Shown here one piece after another: positions 26,403 to 34,689 of a stretch of DNA of 64,000 nucleotides. Origin of the DNA: Myroides sp. JBRI-B21084 (lineage in GTDB: Bacteria > Bacteroidota > Bacteroidia > Flavobacteriales > Flavobacteriaceae); contig NZ_CP120653.1 in the NCBI RefSeq assembly GCF_030545015.1, positions 682,001-746,000 on the forward strand, given 5' to 3'. Each line of letters begins with the position of its first letter. Position 1 is the first letter of the stretch. A program made the position numbers and the translations under genes. The notes under the pieces were generated by a model. That model was given only the letters and a program-made list of their open reading frames with translations. It did not search any database and was not told where the DNA came from.

Positions 26403-28148
26403 ATGGAATTAGGATTAATAATAGTTATACTAGTTTTAGGAATTGCACTAATCCTAACAGTTTTGAACTTTATTAAGGTTAAAAAAAATCTAAAATCGGA
26501 AATAGAACAAAAAACAAAAGAATATGATAAACTAAATACTGACTTAAATAAGTACAACGGAATTGTATCAATAGAGAAAGAGATTGAAAACAAAAACATA
26601 GAATTGAATGAATTAACAAATACTGCAAAATCATTCAATGACAGTCTTAACGATTTACATTCTCTGAATCTAGAAATTGAAAAACTCAAAAGTTCAAAAG
26701 AAACTGAACAAAAAGAGTTGAATGAATTAACAAATACTGCAAAATCATTCAATGACAGTCTTAGCGATTTACATTCTCTGAATCTAGAAATTGAAAAACT
26801 CAAAAGTTCAAAAGAAACTGAACAAAGAGAATTGAATGAATTAACAAATACTGCAAAATCATTCAATGACAGTCTTAACAATTTACATTCTCTGAATCTA
26901 GAAATTGAAAAACTCAAAAGTTCAAAAGAAACTGAACAAAAAGAATTGAATGAAATCCATATAAAAGCTTTTAACCTAAATGATAGATATATAGAAGCAA
27001 AATCAATTTTCAAAGAATTAGAAAGAGATATTAAGCTATACCAAAATGACCTTGAATTTATAGAACTTGGTATTTATGACCCAATTTTAGATTATGATAC
27101 TTCAGAGAAATACAAAGAAGAATTAACAAAAATTGTTACTAAACAAAAGGAATTAATCAAAGAAGGAAATGCTTGTGTTTGTTCTACTAATTGGACAGTC
27201 GGAAACAGCCGAAAACAAGGCGAGATTATGACTAGTCGTTATATAAATTTAACTTTAAGAGCATTTAATGGAGAATGTGATACTCTAACTACAAAAGTAA
27301 AATGGAATAACGTTAAAAGATTTGAAGAAAGAATAATTAAAGCATTCAATGCTATTAATAAACTTGGACAATCCAATGATGTTCGTATTACAGATGAATA
27401 TTTGAAATTAAAATTAGATGAACTTCATTTAGCATATGAATTAGAACACAAAAAATATCAAGAAAAAGAAGAGGAAAGAACAATACGGGAAGAGCAAAGA
27501 GAGGAAGAACGAGCGCAGAGAGAATTTGAAAAAGCTGCAAAAGAAGCTGAACTTGAAGAAAAAAGATTTCAAAAGGCGTTAGAAATGGCACAAAAAGAAT
27601 TAGGGTTAGTTAGTGGCGAAGAATTAGATAAATTAAACCAACAGATTGTACACTTACAACAAAGCTTAAAAGAAGCCCACGAAGCAAAAGAAAGAGCAAT
27701 TTCACGAGCTCAAGAAACTAAATCTGGTCACGTTTATATTATTTCAAATATTGGTTCATTTGGAGAAAATATTTATAAAATTGGAATGACTCGAAGACTA
27801 GAACCGTTGGATAGAGTTCGAGAATTAGGAGATGCTTCTGTTCCATTTCGATTTGATTTACACGCTTTAATTTTTACAGATAATGCACCTGAACTAGAGA
27901 ATCTATTACAAAAAGAATTTGATGACAGAAGAATTAACAAAGTTAACTATCGAAAAGAATATTTCAGAGTAACATTAGAGGAAATTGAAAACGTTATAAA
28001 AGAGAAATACGACAAAGAAGTTGACTTTATTAAAATTCCAGAGGCACAAGAATACCGAGAAACTAAATCTATAATAAAACAAATTGAGCAAGCTAAAAGT
28101 GAACAAGCAGAAAAAGAAATTGACAAATATCCTGACAGTCTGTTCTGA
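26403..28148 (+). CDS. DUF4041 / T5orf172 (GIY-YIG-type) coiled-coil protein
   Basis: 581 residues. It has an N-terminal transmembrane segment (~4-22, GLIIVILVLGIALILTVLNF), a long coiled coil containing three 38-residue direct repeats (~67-180), a DUF4041-like domain (~190-330) with a CVCSTNW motif, a second charged coiled coil (~345-440), and a C-terminal T5orf172/MUG113 domain (~442-535). That domain contains GHVYIISNIGSFGENIYKIG followed by MTRRLEPLDRVRELG and VNYRKEYFRV, a GIY-YIG nuclease-like fold. The family is frequent in phage and accessory regions; its biochemical role is not established. It is flanked by the second pair of cassette boundary repeats. It ends in TGA. Confidence 0.8.
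   Translation: MELGLIIVILVLGIALILTVLNFIKVKKNLKSEIEQKTKEYDKLNTDLNKYNGIVSIEKEIENKNIELNELTNTAKSFNDSLNDLHSLNLEIEKLKSSKETEQKELNELTNTAKSFNDSLSDLHSLNLEIEKLKSSKETEQRELNELTNTAKSFNDSLNNLHSLNLEIEKLKSSKETEQKELNEIHIKAFNLNDRYIEAKSIFKELERDIKLYQNDLEFIELGIYDPILDYDTSEKYKEELTKIVTKQKELIKEGNACVCSTNWTVGNSRKQGEIMTSRYINLTLRAFNGECDTLTTKVKWNNVKRFEERIIKAFNAINKLGQSNDVRITDEYLKLKLDELHLAYELEHKKYQEKEEERTIREEQREEERAQREFEKAAKEAELEEKRFQKALEMAQKELGLVSGEELDKLNQQIVHLQQSLKEAHEAKERAISRAQETKSGHVYIISNIGSFGENIYKIGMTRRLEPLDRVRELGDASVPFRFDLHALIFTDNAPELENLLQKEFDDRRINKVNYRKEYFRVTLEEIENVIKEKYDKEVDFIKIPEAQEYRETKSIIKQIEQAKSEQAEKEIDKYPDSLF
26601..26942 (+). repeat. three exact-register 114-bp direct repeats inside the coiled-coil gene
   Basis: GAATTGAATGAATTAAC (or GAGTTG- at copy 2) begins at 26601, 26715 and 26829, and the start of a fourth copy is at 26943. 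Copies differ by only a few bases. Each adds 38 residues to the coiled coil, so unequal recombination can change its length without shifting the frame. Confidence 0.95.
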
Positions 28149-28152
28149 CAAA

Positions 28153-28298
28153 GTACTTGCTACAACATTGTATAAGCGTAATGCGGGCTTTTGTGCTAAA
28201 TATAAAGTAAATGAATATTAACAAACATAGTGGTAAACCTAAAGTGAAGTACTTCTAATCCCGCACTACGCTTGTACTTTGCCGTCACCTGTAACGTT
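28153..28298. repeat. foldable element B after the DUF4041 gene (attC-like)
   Basis: It begins with GTACTTGCTACAAC (28153-28166), the inverse of the site before the DUF4041 gene. GTATAAGCGTAATGCGGG (28170-28187) pairs with CCCGCACTACGCTTGTAC (28260-28277) at 16 of 18 positions, around an AT-rich loop. It ends in CGTT at 28295-28298, as element A does (CGTT at 26367-26370). The AAC-to-GTT span is about 135 bp, within the usual size of integron attC sites. Confidence 0.65.
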
Positions 28299-28552
28299 AT
28301 TAAATGTACATTTATGAAATAGGTTAACTACTTTACTTTAAAATGATTTATAATTGAATGTAAGGCGTAAAAGTCGGTTTTTAACAAATAGCTGCTATAA
28401 GCAACCACTTATGAATAAAGGAACTTGGGACAAGCGTTTGTGCGCAGGAAGGGTTTTTATTTTAATAAATAGTTTTAGTTCTTAAAATTCAGTTAATTAC
28501 TTATTAGTTTTGAAATAAATAATATATTTGCATTAAACTAAATTGTTTAAAT
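28299..28552. other. intergenic stretch after the cassette-like island
   Basis: No open frame of note. It continues from element B with GTTATTAAATG, which would be the left end of a third cassette, but no matching inverse site or gene follows, so any third unit is decayed. A TATATTTG -7 box at 28523-28530 precedes the lipoprotein gene at 28553. Confidence 0.5.
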
Positions 28553-29119
28553 ATGAAGAAATTGAAAGGAATATCGTTATTATTTATGGCTGCAGCTTTT
28601 ATGGTAAGTTGTAACCAAACAGCAAAAGAGCAAACTGAAAAAACTACTGAAGCTACAGAACAAGTTTCTAGTGCTGAAGTAAGTGGAACCATGCAAAAAG
28701 CTACTTTTCAGGTAGAAGGAATGTCTTGCGCGGTAGGTTGTGCTAAAGTTATTGAAGGGAAATTAGCGAAAATGGAAGGTGTGAAAGCAGCTACTGTTGA
28801 TTTTGATTCGAAAACGGCTACTGTTGAATTTGACGATGCTAAACAAAATCCAGATGCAATTAAAAAAATGGTTGAAGAAATTGCTGAGGGTGCTTACAAA
28901 GTTGAAAATTTAACTGTTGCTAAAGAAATGGCAATGGTTTTTCAGGATGATAAAACTGAACAAAAAAAATGTTGTTCGTCTAAAAAAGAAGGAAAATCAT
29001 GCTCTACAGATAAAAAAGACGAAAAGTCTTGTTCTGATAAAAAAAGTAAAAAGAAAAAAGGTGGATGTTGCAGTAAAGATAAAAAAGACGCAACTGCTAC
29101 TAAGTTAAATGTTATATAA
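28553..29119 (+). CDS. lipoprotein with heavy-metal-associated (HMA) domain and Cys-rich tail
   Basis: 188 residues. It has a lipoprotein signal with lipid-attachment Cys20 (FMVSC), a Glu/Thr-rich linker, and an HMA-type metal-binding fold (~48-115) with GMSCAVGCAKVIEGKL as its metal site. This is a C-x3-C spacing rather than the usual C-x2-C. The C-terminal ~50 residues are Lys/Asp-rich with repeated Cys pairs (KKCCSSKKEGKSC, GGCCSKDKK), which could hold extra metal ions. It probably binds copper or a similar ion at the cell envelope; the ion is inferred. It ends before a bidirectional terminator. Confidence 0.8.
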   Translation: MKKLKGISLLFMAAAFMVSCNQTAKEQTEKTTEATEQVSSAEVSGTMQKATFQVEGMSCAVGCAKVIEGKLAKMEGVKAATVDFDSKTATVEFDDAKQNPDAIKKMVEEIAEGAYKVENLTVAKEMAMVFQDDKTEQKKCCSSKKEGKSCSTDKKDEKSCSDKKSKKKKGGCCSKDKKDATATKLNVI

Positions 29120-29124
29120 CACAA

Positions 29125-29156
29125 AAAAAACTCTTGAGAAATCAAGAGTTTTTTTA
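29125..29156. terminator. bidirectional intrinsic terminator
   Basis: CTCTTGA (29131-29137) pairs with TCAAGAG (29142-29148) around a GAAA tetraloop, extended by A/T pairing and a seven-T run. It lies between the HMA lipoprotein and gldD. Confidence 0.88.
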
Positions 29157-29723
29157 TTAATTGTTGGTCCATTCTAAGGTTTCCATTATTTTTTTCATAT
29201 CGTCTTCAATATATTTTGTAGCAGGATAAATAGAATCGAAGTTTGGTTTTGCATAAAAATATAAAGTGCCAACAACAAAGTTTTTAGTACTATCGGTAGC
29301 GTAAAACTGTACGTTTGTGGCAGCATCGCCAATTACGCGGTAAAACATACCATACACTTTTTTTTCAGGGTGTTCAAAAACCGATTCTTGAATATCGTCT
29401 GCTTTTATGGTGTGGTTGTACGTTAGTTTTTGTGCATCTTTTAAAAGCAACATTAAGTTGTTGTTTACCGGACGGTAATTCATGTAGATGCTTGCTTTCA
29501 TTTTAGGATAATCAATTTTAAAAGAACAAGCTTCTTCGGGTTTAATAGTTGCGTTGGTGTTTTTGTTAAATTTAAAATTACAATTTGGGTGTGTGTAACT
29601 GGCGTAGGTTGCAGTTGGGTATTCTAAACTTAAAAAAGCATCGGGTTTTGGTATGGCATCGTTTTTACAACTGCTTATTAATAAAACCAACGTGGTTGCG
29701 TATATAAATTTAACTATTTTCAT
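29157..29723 (-). CDS. gldD: gliding motility lipoprotein GldD
   Basis: 188 residues with a lipoprotein signal (LVLLISSC). The mature start PKPDAFLSLEYPTATY matches the conserved GldD N-terminus, and the order gldE-gldD is the usual one in gliding Flavobacteriaceae. GldD is required for gliding and type IX secretion in Flavobacterium johnsoniae, but its biochemical role is not known. Its start overlaps the end of gldE by 14 bp. Together with the type IX cargo at 15395 it indicates that the secretion and gliding system is present in this organism, although its core genes (gldK-N, sprA) are outside the window. Confidence 0.9.
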   Translation of the reverse strand: MKIVKFIYATTLVLLISSCKNDAIPKPDAFLSLEYPTATYASYTHPNCNFKFNKNTNATIKPEEACSFKIDYPKMKASIYMNYRPVNNNLMLLLKDAQKLTYNHTIKADDIQESVFEHPEKKVYGMFYRVIGDAATNVQFYATDSTKNFVVGTLYFYAKPNFDSIYPATKYIEDDMKKIMETLEWTNN

Positions 29724-30993
29724 TTATGGTTACTTTAATTTTTTCTAATCTGCGTTTGTGAATGTTTACAATTTTAAAGGTGTAATTTTCAAAATTAAAA
29801 ACATCGTTAATTTTTGGAAAATCTTCTAATTGTTCTAAAATAAATCCACCTAACGATTCGGCATCTTTTCTGTTTTCTTCAAAAGGTTCGTCGTTAATAT
29901 CTAAAATTCTACAAAAATCTATTATCGAAATTTTACCGTCAAATATATAAACATTTGCGTTTAATTTTTGATACAATTTTTCGTCTTCATCTAATTCATC
30001 GGCAATTTCGCCTACAATTTCTTCAATAATATCTTCTAAAGTAACCACGCCAACTGTTTCGCCAAATTCATCAACAACAACAGCTAAATGGTTTTTGTTT
30101 GATTGAAAATCGGTTAATAAATCGTCTAGTTTTTTACTTTCGGGTATAAAATAAGGTTCGCGCATTAAACTTGACCATTGAAAGGCTTTTTTGTCTAAAA
30201 ACGGAATTAAATCTTTAATATATAAAATCCCAACAATGTGATCAATGCTTTCTTTGTAAACGGGTATGCGTGAATAGCCTTTTTCTATAATTTGAGGTAG
30301 AATTTCGTGATAAAGTTCGTCAATATTAAGGGCAAACAAGTCAATACGTGGAGTCATTACTTGGGTAACTTCGGTTGAGCCAAACGATGCAATTCCTTCT
30401 AAAATTCTTTGTTCATCTTCGTTAGTTGGGTTGTAATCGGTCATTTCTAAGGCTTGTGATAGTTGTTCCATAGAAAACGAATGTTCTTTTTTATCGATTT
30501 TACCAATTAAAAAACGGTTTGCTTTTTTAAAAATCCAAGTAAATGGCCAAAGTATAATGGTAAAGAAATAAATGGTGTTTAAAGTGGTAATTACAACTTT
30601 GTTTTGTTTTTGTGCGCTGTAAATTCTAGGGTAAATTTCGCCGATTAAAGCCAATAAAAAGCTTGCAATTGCAAATAAAATACAAATACCTATAAATGTT
30701 GTGTAAAAAAAATGGTTATACAGCGTAAAAATACTACATAAAAAAACAACTTTAAAAAGTGCATTGCTAAAGTTAATAGTAGCTTGTAATTGCAGTGGCT
30801 TACTTAGTAGTTTTTGGTATAGTTTTGTTTTTTTTGGAAATTGATACGAAAGTTCGTCAAAACGTTTTTTTGAAGCAGAAAAATAAGCTACTTCTGCAGC
30901 AGCAAAAAGTGCTACAAAATATAACGAACCTACTATACAAACAATAGTTATTGATAAAAAAAGCAGTTGTGATGTGGCGGGGTCGGGGTCCAA
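29710..30993 (-). CDS. gldE: gliding-associated CNNM/CBS membrane protein GldE
   Basis: 427 residues. An N-terminal DUF21/CNNM transmembrane domain (four hydrophobic segments, ~10-150) is followed by two CBS domains (~195-320; TQVMTPRIDLFAL, YSRIPVYKESIDHIVGILYIKDL, LAVVVDEFGETVGVVTLEDI) and a CorC_HlyC transporter-associated domain at the end. It resembles HlyC/CorC-type ion transporters; GldE is the gliding-linked member and is always next to GldD. It follows ssb by 18 bp in a mutY-ssb-gldE-gldD operon. Confidence 0.9.
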   Translation of the reverse strand: MDPDPATSQLLFLSITIVCIVGSLYFVALFAAAEVAYFSASKKRFDELSYQFPKKTKLYQKLLSKPLQLQATINFSNALFKVVFLCSIFTLYNHFFYTTFIGICILFAIASFLLALIGEIYPRIYSAQKQNKVVITTLNTIYFFTIILWPFTWIFKKANRFLIGKIDKKEHSFSMEQLSQALEMTDYNPTNEDEQRILEGIASFGSTEVTQVMTPRIDLFALNIDELYHEILPQIIEKGYSRIPVYKESIDHIVGILYIKDLIPFLDKKAFQWSSLMREPYFIPESKKLDDLLTDFQSNKNHLAVVVDEFGETVGVVTLEDIIEEIVGEIADELDEDEKLYQKLNANVYIFDGKISIIDFCRILDINDEPFEENRKDAESLGGFILEQLEDFPKINDVFNFENYTFKIVNIHKRRLEKIKVTINENS

Positions 30994-31011
30994 AGGGTTA
31001 AAATTTAATGG

Positions 31012-31461
31012 TTAAAAAGGTATATCATTCAATTTGTCGTAATCTGCAATTTTCGGAATTTCAAAATTACTTAAACGGTCGTCATCAGTGTGTTTCATAG
31101 CCTTGGTTTTAGAATCGATATCTTTTTTAATTGTTAAAAATATAAATTCTGTTACCTGAATTTCGGTTGTGTGTTTGGTGTTACCGTCTTCGGTTTGCCA
31201 GTGGCGAGTGCGTATTTTGCCTTCAACGTAAATTTTATCGCCTTTGCTTAAAAATTTTTCACACAATTCGGCAGCTTTGTTTTTAAAAACTAAATTGTGC
31301 CATTCTGTTGACGTAATTTTTTCGTTTGTTGCTTTATTTATGTACACTTCATTTGTAGCAATTGAAAAGCGCGCCACAGAATTGCCGCCCTCGAAATAGT
31401 GAATTTTTACTTCATCGCCTAAATGACCAATTAAAGTTACTTTGTTTAAAGTTCCGTACAT
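31012..31461 (-). CDS. ssb: single-stranded DNA-binding protein
   Basis: 149 residues. The OB-fold starts MYGTLNKVTLIGHLGDEVKIH and contains the conserved TSTEWHNLVFKNKAAELCEKF and GDKIYVEGKIRTRHWQ blocks. The C-terminus ends in NDIPF, the acidic-aromatic tip that recruits partner proteins. The linker is short compared with E. coli SSB. It lies in the conserved mutY-ssb-gldE-gldD operon. Confidence 0.95.
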   Translation of the reverse strand: MYGTLNKVTLIGHLGDEVKIHYFEGGNSVARFSIATNEVYINKATNEKITSTEWHNLVFKNKAAELCEKFLSKGDKIYVEGKIRTRHWQTEDGNTKHTTEIQVTEFIFLTIKKDIDSKTKAMKHTDDDRLSNFEIPKIADYDKLNDIPF

Positions 31462-31488
31462 TTTATAAATACTTATAAATCAAAAGTA

Positions 31489-32529
31489 CTAATTTTTTTC
31501 AAGCTTAAAAAAATCTTTTAAAAAATTCCAAATTACAATAGGGTAAGCGTAGTTTTCTAAACTGTTAGTAGCAACCATGTTTAAGTTTTCAATTGTGTTT
31601 TTGGTTTCTATACTATAGAAATTTATATGCAATTGTTGATGCGATAGTTTATGTTTTATAGCTGTTTGGTTGATTTTTTTTATAAATGATGATGGATATA
31701 AGGTTTGTAATTGATCATGAATAGAACCTTCATCGTTTATTAAAGTTTCAATTAAAGGCAATTCGTATAAATGTTGCCAAATGTCTTTTTTTGTGCGTTG
31801 TTGTATGGCAATTTTATTGTTTTGTTGAACTAATAAATAATGAAAATAACGATTTTTTACAGTGATTTTTTTGGTTTTTACAGGTAAAACCGCTGTTTCA
31901 TTTTTTAAATACGCATAGCAGTTTTTATTATAAACGCACGTTTCACATTTAGGATTTATGGGTAAACAAACTGTTGCACCAAAATCCATAATGGCATGGT
32001 TAAATAAATCGGGATGTTGTTTTGAAATTAACTCGTTTGCAAGATTTTGAAAAACGGCTCGATTTTTTGATAAGGCGGTGTCATTATAAATACCAAAAAA
32101 TCGAGATAAAACTCTAAAAACATTTCCATCTACAACGGCAATAGGTTCTTTAAATGCAAACGATGCAATTGCAGCAGCGGTATAAGGGCCAATGCCTTTT
32201 AGTTCAATTATTTGGCTATAGTGTTTTGGAAAAGTGTTGTTTAAGTTGTAAAAAATGTGTTTTGCTGCAGCGTGTAAATTACGTGCTCTAGAATAATACC
32301 CTAAACCTTGCCAAAGTTTTAAAACAGCATCTTCGTTAGCTGTGGCTAAATCTTTTAATGTGGGAAATTTTTTTGTAAAAGCTTCATAGTACGGTTTGCC
32401 TTGTTCAACTCGGGTTTGCTGTAAAATAATTTCAGAAAGCCATATATAATAAGGGTTTGTGGTGTTTCGCCACGGTAAATCACGTTTGTTTTTTGTATAC
32501 CAAATTAAAAGCCTCTCGGTAAAATTCAT
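31489..32529 (-). CDS. mutY: A/G-specific adenine glycosylase
   Basis: 346 residues from the ATG at 32529, which begins MNFTERLLIWYTKNKRDLPW as in the family. A longer frame from 32589 adds an unconserved leader. The helix-hairpin-helix is LKGIGPYTAAAIASFAF with catalytic Asp in VVDGNVFRVLSR. The iron-sulfur cluster ligands are CLPINPKCETCVYNKNC, and the C-terminal NUDIX-like 8-oxoG recognition domain begins near residue 225. It removes adenine mispaired with 8-oxoguanine. It is the first gene of the gldE/gldD operon. Confidence 0.95.
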   Translation of the reverse strand: MNFTERLLIWYTKNKRDLPWRNTTNPYYIWLSEIILQQTRVEQGKPYYEAFTKKFPTLKDLATANEDAVLKLWQGLGYYSRARNLHAAAKHIFYNLNNTFPKHYSQIIELKGIGPYTAAAIASFAFKEPIAVVDGNVFRVLSRFFGIYNDTALSKNRAVFQNLANELISKQHPDLFNHAIMDFGATVCLPINPKCETCVYNKNCYAYLKNETAVLPVKTKKITVKNRYFHYLLVQQNNKIAIQQRTKKDIWQHLYELPLIETLINDEGSIHDQLQTLYPSSFIKKINQTAIKHKLSHQQLHINFYSIETKNTIENLNMVATNSLENYAYPIVIWNFLKDFFKLEKN

Positions 32530-32604
32530 GTTGTTTGTTTTCTTGCACAAAAGTAGTTTATTGCTTGTGTTTTTAGCTAAAAAAAGCATTTAATTTAAAA
32601 TGAG

Positions 32605-32612
32605 TAACTTTG
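32605..32612 (+). promoter_or_regulatory. predicted -7 box of the acetyltransferase-racemase pair
   Basis: TAACTTTG, a match to TAnnTTTG, lies 27 bp upstream of the ATG at 32640. Confidence 0.5.
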
Positions 32613-32639
32613 TGTAAAGTAGAAACAAAAAATCTAATT

Positions 32640-33080
32640 ATGTTAAAAATCAAGACTTATAGTCAAGAGAACAAACCCAATTTAAATGAAAAAGAAAACA
32701 TACTTAACTTCTTACACAAAAATTTAGAGCAATACGGAGATCCATTACAAGACATAAAAAAATGTATGGATTATGCTTTAAAAGAAACGCCTTCTTTCGG
32801 AGGTTTTGTAGTAACAGCTTTATTAAACAATGAACTTGTAGGTGCAGTAATTGTAAACGAAACGGGTATGAAAGATTATATTCCCGAAAATATTTTGGTT
32901 TACATTGCAACCGATGCCAACCAACGTGGTAAAGGAATTGGTAAAACTTTAATGCAACATGCTATAGAAAATGCAAATGGAAACATAGCTTTACATGTTG
33001 AGCCTGATAACCCCGCAAGAAAATTATACGAAAAATTAGGTTTTACAAATAAATATTTAGAAATGCGTTTAAATAAGTAA
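32640..33080 (+). CDS. GNAT-family N-acetyltransferase
   Basis: 146 residues from the ATG at 32640 (an upstream start at 32610 would overlap the promoter box). The acetyl-CoA loop is ATDANQRGKGIGKTLMQHA and the last strand is RKLYEKLGFTNKYLEMRL. It is separated by only 5 bp from the racemase-like gene, so the two are co-transcribed. It may act on an amino acid or amine related to the racemase substrate; this is inference from the pairing. Confidence 0.85.
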   Translation: MLKIKTYSQENKPNLNEKENILNFLHKNLEQYGDPLQDIKKCMDYALKETPSFGGFVVTALLNNELVGAVIVNETGMKDYIPENILVYIATDANQRGKGIGKTLMQHAIENANGNIALHVEPDNPARKLYEKLGFTNKYLEMRLNK

Positions 33081-33085
33081 TTGTT

Positions 33086-34156
33086 ATGGCAGTAATAACA
33101 TTACACAAAAAGCGTTTAAATTATAACTTTGAGCGGTTAGAATATTTTTTTAAACAAAAAAACATTCAATGGTCAATAGTTACCAAAATGTTGTGTGGTA
33201 ATAAATTATTTTTAACCGAAGTATTAAATTTACAACCAAACCAAGTATGTGATTCACGCGTTAGTAATCTAAAAGCAATAAAAGAAATAAACCCAAAGGT
33301 TGAAACTATTTACATTAAGCCAACACCTAAAAGATCAGTTGCTTCTGTTGTAAAATATGCTGATATAAGTATGAATACCAACATAAATACTATAAAAGCA
33401 CTATCGCAAGAAGCTCAAAAGCAAAATAAAATTCACAAAATTATCATAATGATAGAATTGGGCGAATTGCGCGAAGGAGTGATGCGTGAAAACGTAATAT
33501 CGTTCTACGATCAGGTGTTTCGTTTAAAAAATATTGAAGTTGTTGGTATAGGTGCAAATCTTTCATGTTTATACGGGGTGCTGCCAAGTGCCGATAAGCT
33601 TATTCAACTTTCCTTATACAAACAATTAATTGAAGCAACATTTAAGAAAAAAATAAAATACGTTTCTGGAGGTTCATCAGTAACCATACCCCTTATTTTT
33701 CAAAATAAACTACCACAAAGTATAAATCATTTTAGAGTAGGAGAAACCCTTTACCAAGGAACCAATGTTTATAACGATACCCCAAGTAATTTATTAAAAC
33801 AAGATGTATTTACTTTAAAGGCCGAAATTATAGAATTAATTGAAAAACCTATGGTACCCGAAGGTGATTTTGGAACAAACCTAGAAGGGAAATCTTTTTC
33901 TTTTAATGAAAAAGAAATTGGAAAAAAATCGTTTAGAGCCATTTTAGATTTAGGGATTTTAGATGTAGATCAATCAAATATTTTTCCAAAAGATACTAAT
34001 ATTCGTTTTTTTGGTGCAAGTTCTGATATGATTGTTGTAGATTTACAAACAAATGTTAAAAATTACAAAGTAGGTGATTATCTAGAATTTTCATTAAATT
34101 ATATGGGCGCATTAAGAGCAATGAACTCATCTTACATTGAAAAACAAGTTTTGTAA
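33086..34156 (+). CDS. PLP-dependent amino acid racemase, alanine/ornithine racemase family
   Basis: 356 residues. It is a fold-III PLP enzyme with an N-terminal alanine racemase barrel. Lys34 in SIVTKMLCGN is the likely cofactor lysine, and VSGGSSVTIP together with HFRVGETLYQG form the phosphate cup. The C-terminal part is compatible with Orr/YhfX-type racemases rather than the canonical Alr, which has a distinct second domain. The substrate may be ornithine or another basic amino acid. It is paired with a GNAT acetyltransferase. Confidence 0.8.
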   Translation: MAVITLHKKRLNYNFERLEYFFKQKNIQWSIVTKMLCGNKLFLTEVLNLQPNQVCDSRVSNLKAIKEINPKVETIYIKPTPKRSVASVVKYADISMNTNINTIKALSQEAQKQNKIHKIIIMIELGELREGVMRENVISFYDQVFRLKNIEVVGIGANLSCLYGVLPSADKLIQLSLYKQLIEATFKKKIKYVSGGSSVTIPLIFQNKLPQSINHFRVGETLYQGTNVYNDTPSNLLKQDVFTLKAEIIELIEKPMVPEGDFGTNLEGKSFSFNEKEIGKKSFRAILDLGILDVDQSNIFPKDTNIRFFGASSDMIVVDLQTNVKNYKVGDYLEFSLNYMGALRAMNSSYIEKQVL

Positions 34157-34230
34157 AGAAAAAAAATAGATTAATAATCTATTAGTTTAAAATTTAATGG
34201 TTTGAAATGTATATTTTATAATAAAATTAA

Positions 34231-34238
34231 TATATTTG
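34231..34238 (+). promoter_or_regulatory. predicted -7 box of the HU gene
   Basis: TATATTTG lies 42 bp upstream of the ATG at 34281; no ideally spaced TTG is seen. Confidence 0.5.
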
Positions 34239-34280
34239 CAAACTCAAAAAACAGACAACAAATTAATTTACAAAAAGATA

Positions 34281-34571
34281 ATGACTAAAGCAGACATTGT
34301 AGCTAAAATTTCAGAGAAATTAGGGCTTGAGAAAGGTGATGTGCAGGCAACTGTGGAATCTTTTATGGAGGAAGTAAAATCTTCTTTAGAAAGTGGAGAT
34401 AACGTATATTTAAGAGGTTTTGGTAGCTTTATAATAAAAACTAGAGCTGAAAAAACAGGTCGTAATATATCTAAAAATACAACAATAAAAATCCCTGCTC
34501 ACAACATTCCAGCTTTTAAACCAGCTAAAGTGTTTGTAGAAGGTGTTAAAACAAACACAGACGTAAAATAA
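34281..34571 (+). CDS. HU-family DNA-binding protein
   Basis: 96 residues from the ATG at 34281 (MTKADIVAKISEKLGLEKGD). A longer frame from 34236 runs through the leader and is rejected. The family signature is GFGSFIIKTRAEKTGRNISK, followed by the beta-arm tip KIPAHNIPAFKPAK. It compacts and bends DNA as a dimer. It is followed 25 bp later by a 30-codon micro-ORF. Confidence 0.93.
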   Translation: MTKADIVAKISEKLGLEKGDVQATVESFMEEVKSSLESGDNVYLRGFGSFIIKTRAEKTGRNISKNTTIKIPAHNIPAFKPAKVFVEGVKTNTDVK

Positions 34572-34596
34572 TTACTAACTTAAAAACTACAAGATT

Positions 34597-34689
34597 ATGC
34601 CAAGTGGTAAAAAAAGAAAAAGACATAAGGTAGCAACGCACAAACGTAAGAAAAGAGCGAGAGCTAATCGTCACAAAAAGAAAAAGTAG
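34597..34689 (+). CDS. 30-residue highly basic micro-protein, probable ribosome or RNA partner
   Basis: ATG at 34597, stop TAG at 34687. The product starts MPSGKKRKRHKVATHKRKK and ends RARANRHKKKK; two thirds of the residues are Lys, Arg or His. It is translated cleanly, begins 25 bp after the HU stop, and ends inside a terminator stem, so it is a genuine gene and not a chance frame. I recall near-identical sequences in many Flavobacteria, which would be strong conservation. A ribosomal or rRNA-binding role is inferred from composition and from its neighbour rng; it could correspond to the Bacteroidota-specific ribosomal protein bL38, but I cannot confirm that. Confidence 0.8.
   Translation: MPSGKKRKRHKVATHKRKKRARANRHKKKK

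Noticed and set aside
27388..27591. Short frame on the reverse strand inside the DUF4041 gene
   Set aside because: Leucine-rich shadow of the charged coiled-coil codons; no start context.
28340..28500. Possible relic of an insertion sequence after element B
   Set aside because: No transposase-like frame and no terminal inverted repeats or target duplication could be seen.
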